A stretch of DNA of 64,000 nucleotides from Hydractinia symbiolongicarpus (taxonomy: Eukaryota > Cnidaria > Hydrozoa > Anthoathecata > Hydractiniidae), in the NCBI RefSeq assembly GCF_029227915.1, contig NC_079879.1, positions 9,112,001 to 9,176,000 on the forward strand, written 5' to 3'. The position numbers and the translations under genes are program-made. The notes under the pieces are model-generated. The model was not told the DNA's origin and made no database searches. It saw nothing but the letters and a program-made list of their open reading frames with translations. This document shows, piece after piece, positions 63,501-64,000 of the stretch. Numbering within the stretch: the stretch's first letter is position 1; every line of letters begins with the position of its first letter.

Positions 63501-64000
63501 TACAGATAACAATCTGTGTGGCATCTTTATAATGCATGTAGATGATTTTGTACTTGCAGGAAATAAAATTTTTGAAGCATCTATTATGTCACAGTTGATT
63601 AAGACCTATAAGGTTGGTAAGATAGAAGAGACCAACTTTAAATACATTGGGATAAACATTTCTCAAGATGGTGGAAATATAACTATGGATCAAAAGCAGT
63701 ATGTTGAATGCATTCAGGAAATACAGATTTCAAACAAACGATCCACTAGAAAGCGTGATGAACTCAATGATGACGAATTACATGAACTTAGATCTGCAAT
63801 AGGACAATTGAACTGGATAGCTACTCAAACTCGCCCAGATTTGGCTTTCGATGTGCTGGAATTAAGGGTTTCCATTAAAAACGCAAGAGTAGAGCATCTT
63901 TTGGTGGCTAACAAGGTTATAAAGAAAATGAAAGCCACTAACAATGTGTGCTTAATCTTTCCAAATATGCCAAAGTATGAATTGTGGAAGTTGGTAGTCT
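60514..64000 (+). CDS. pol: Copia gag C-terminus and pol polyprotein, open at the window end
   Basis: The frame is open from 60451, with the first ATG at 60514, and has no stop to 64000. In order: CCHC zinc knuckle (60940-60981, CHIC-x4-H-x4-C), aspartic protease (LDSA, Asp at 61126), integrase HHCC (61561, 61576, 61669, 61678) and integrase DDE (Asp 61759, Asp 61930, Glu 62038; the last two spaced as DD35E). A Glu-rich linker follows, then a small basic SH3/chromo-like segment (about 62780-62950). Reverse transcriptase comes next, with LDVKSAFLQG (Asp 63280), YGLNDAPRNWY and the catalytic HVDDF (Asp-Asp at 63541-63546). RNase H is not reached. All active-site residues seen are intact. Confidence 0.95.
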   Translation, partial: MESYIIEFEKLYNKTKKFDMALPESVLAFKLLDGACLKHSDRQLVLTGVNYEEVNTMFKQMKSALKKFFGEQSLPTNSNESIKVEPSITKTEPVFITGTHGNSVRPRNERFRYGNRNNYERNNQRPLRKRNNPLDEKGEPLRCHICQSVMHFARFCPHGNKTFDKPVFQASYENDMVEKAVLFTGAVIEDKSVLLSEALNCAVLDSACSATVTGEDWLKCYLDSLTTEQKCKIQRSPSDTVFRFGGGERLKSNGKVKIPCNMAGKECEIVTDIVECDIPLLLSKTAMKKADMKLDLVNDTAEIFGTLVDLQNTTSGHYCVPLKEDEVCLSNSILINESFKEKEKKVVKLHKQFGHPTAKRLASLLVDAKLYDEDCKRILDQIEQDCETCKKFKRTPPRPVVSLPLATDFNQCVVMDLKEWVKSKIWLFYLIDAATRFTLATVIRSKLPSVIIDKTMQLWIGNGFGVPGRLLADNGGEFANEEYRDMCDNLNIEVLNTSACSPWQNGLCERNHAIVDDCLRKILDENPKLSLEVGLVWALNAKNSLHMNSGYSSYQLVFGRNPNLPSVLNANPPALEGVTVSHVFAKHINALHNARKAFIEAEASERVRRALRHQIRSTNTQYYTGEKVYYKRDDSPKWRGHAKVIGQDGKVVFVRQGSVYVRVPPCRLVKVGQEFSGSNQNKLDNTDLKENKDVGDHQSEVVIDLEVEESNATPVQQEQRNRSEHEENVSDVPEAEMNLEGEQQVSVRKEHDFPKVNDHVEVKMKDVPEWFSAKVISRGGKATGKYSSWYNIRKEGTNDEMCLDFKDVEDWKKVESVNVVILPEHVHDTVEAVKAKQKELDNWKLFDVVRQVADDKQSKISTRWIITEKEVDSSKVVKARLVVRGFEEEHKLQRDSPTAAKDTLRMFFGIAACKNWNCVALDVKSAFLQGHTIDRDVYVTPPKEANVPDGFTWKLVKVVYGLNDAPRNWYFSVRQTLLKLKAEQSTVDKALFYWKDTDNNLCGIFIMHVDDFVLAGNKIFEASIMSQLIKTYKVGKIEETNFKYIGINISQDGGNITMDQKQYVECIQEIQISNKRSTRKRDELNDDELHELRSAIGQLNWIATQTRPDLAFDVLELRVSIKNARVEHLLVANKVIKKMKATNNVCLIFPNMPKYELWKLVV

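Larger units (their letters stand above)
60001..64000 (+). mobile_element. Copia-type LTR retrotransposon, 5' part, runs off the window
   Basis: The order is LTR, primer-binding site, gag, protease, integrase, reverse transcriptase. Integrase before reverse transcriptase places it in Ty1/Copia (Pseudoviridae-like). The RNase H and 3' LTR lie beyond 64000, so LTR identity and target duplication cannot be checked. The pol frame is intact for 3.5 kb while gag has a frame break, so the copy is young but probably not autonomous as it stands. It is transcribed opposite to KDM3. Confidence 0.96.

Overview
The window is eukaryotic and almost certainly animal, most likely a cnidarian. It is AT-rich, its genes are split by many GT-AG introns, and the three recognisable host genes are metazoan families: a prostaglandin reductase, a TTC31-type TPR protein and a KDM3/JMJD1 histone demethylase. 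The phylum is inferred from genome texture, compact introns and repeat style. It is not shown by any single marker.

Layout. 1-7162 holds no supportable gene. It contains dispersed repeats, a MITE-like element with long inverted ends (2337-2891) and an element carrying about seven 129-bp tandem units (3992-5004). PTGR1 lies on the minus strand at 7163-9858 in eight exons and is complete at 331 aa. 9859-17437 is intergenic, with direct repeats, a GCTTATT-rich repeat, a row of five small hairpins sharing a GACGCTC loop (12777-12936), a perfect 27-bp inverted repeat (15349-15407) and one orphan exon-like frame (16239-16469, minus).

A TTC31-like gene occupies 17438-29525 on the plus strand. Seventeen exons splice in phase to 781 aa with J domain, lysine-rich coiled region, TPRs, UBA-like segment, RRM and CCCH finger in order. 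Its second intron carries a 1-kb TTAA-flanked DNA transposon remnant. 29526-31687 is intergenic and holds a second copy of the tandem-unit element.

A very large KDM3 gene covers 31688-58947 on the minus strand and is tail-to-tail with the TTC31-like gene. I place 39 exons that join in phase to 3,753 codons plus stop. They end in the KDM3 C6-type zinc finger and a JmjC domain with its iron ligands intact. The N-terminus is missing and probably lies beyond 60 kb. Its introns hold a dead LINE, tRNA-like fragments, MITE-like inverted repeats and minisatellites.

60001-64000 is the 5' part of a Copia LTR retrotransposon on the plus strand: a 174-bp LTR, a primer-binding site, a frameshifted gag, then protease, integrase and reverse transcriptase in one open frame running off the window. 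It lies head-to-head with KDM3, about 1 kb beyond the first exon I can see, and may sit in a KDM3 intron.

The three host genes show no functional linkage beyond proximity. All exon borders are read by eye from frame, homology and GT/AG signals.
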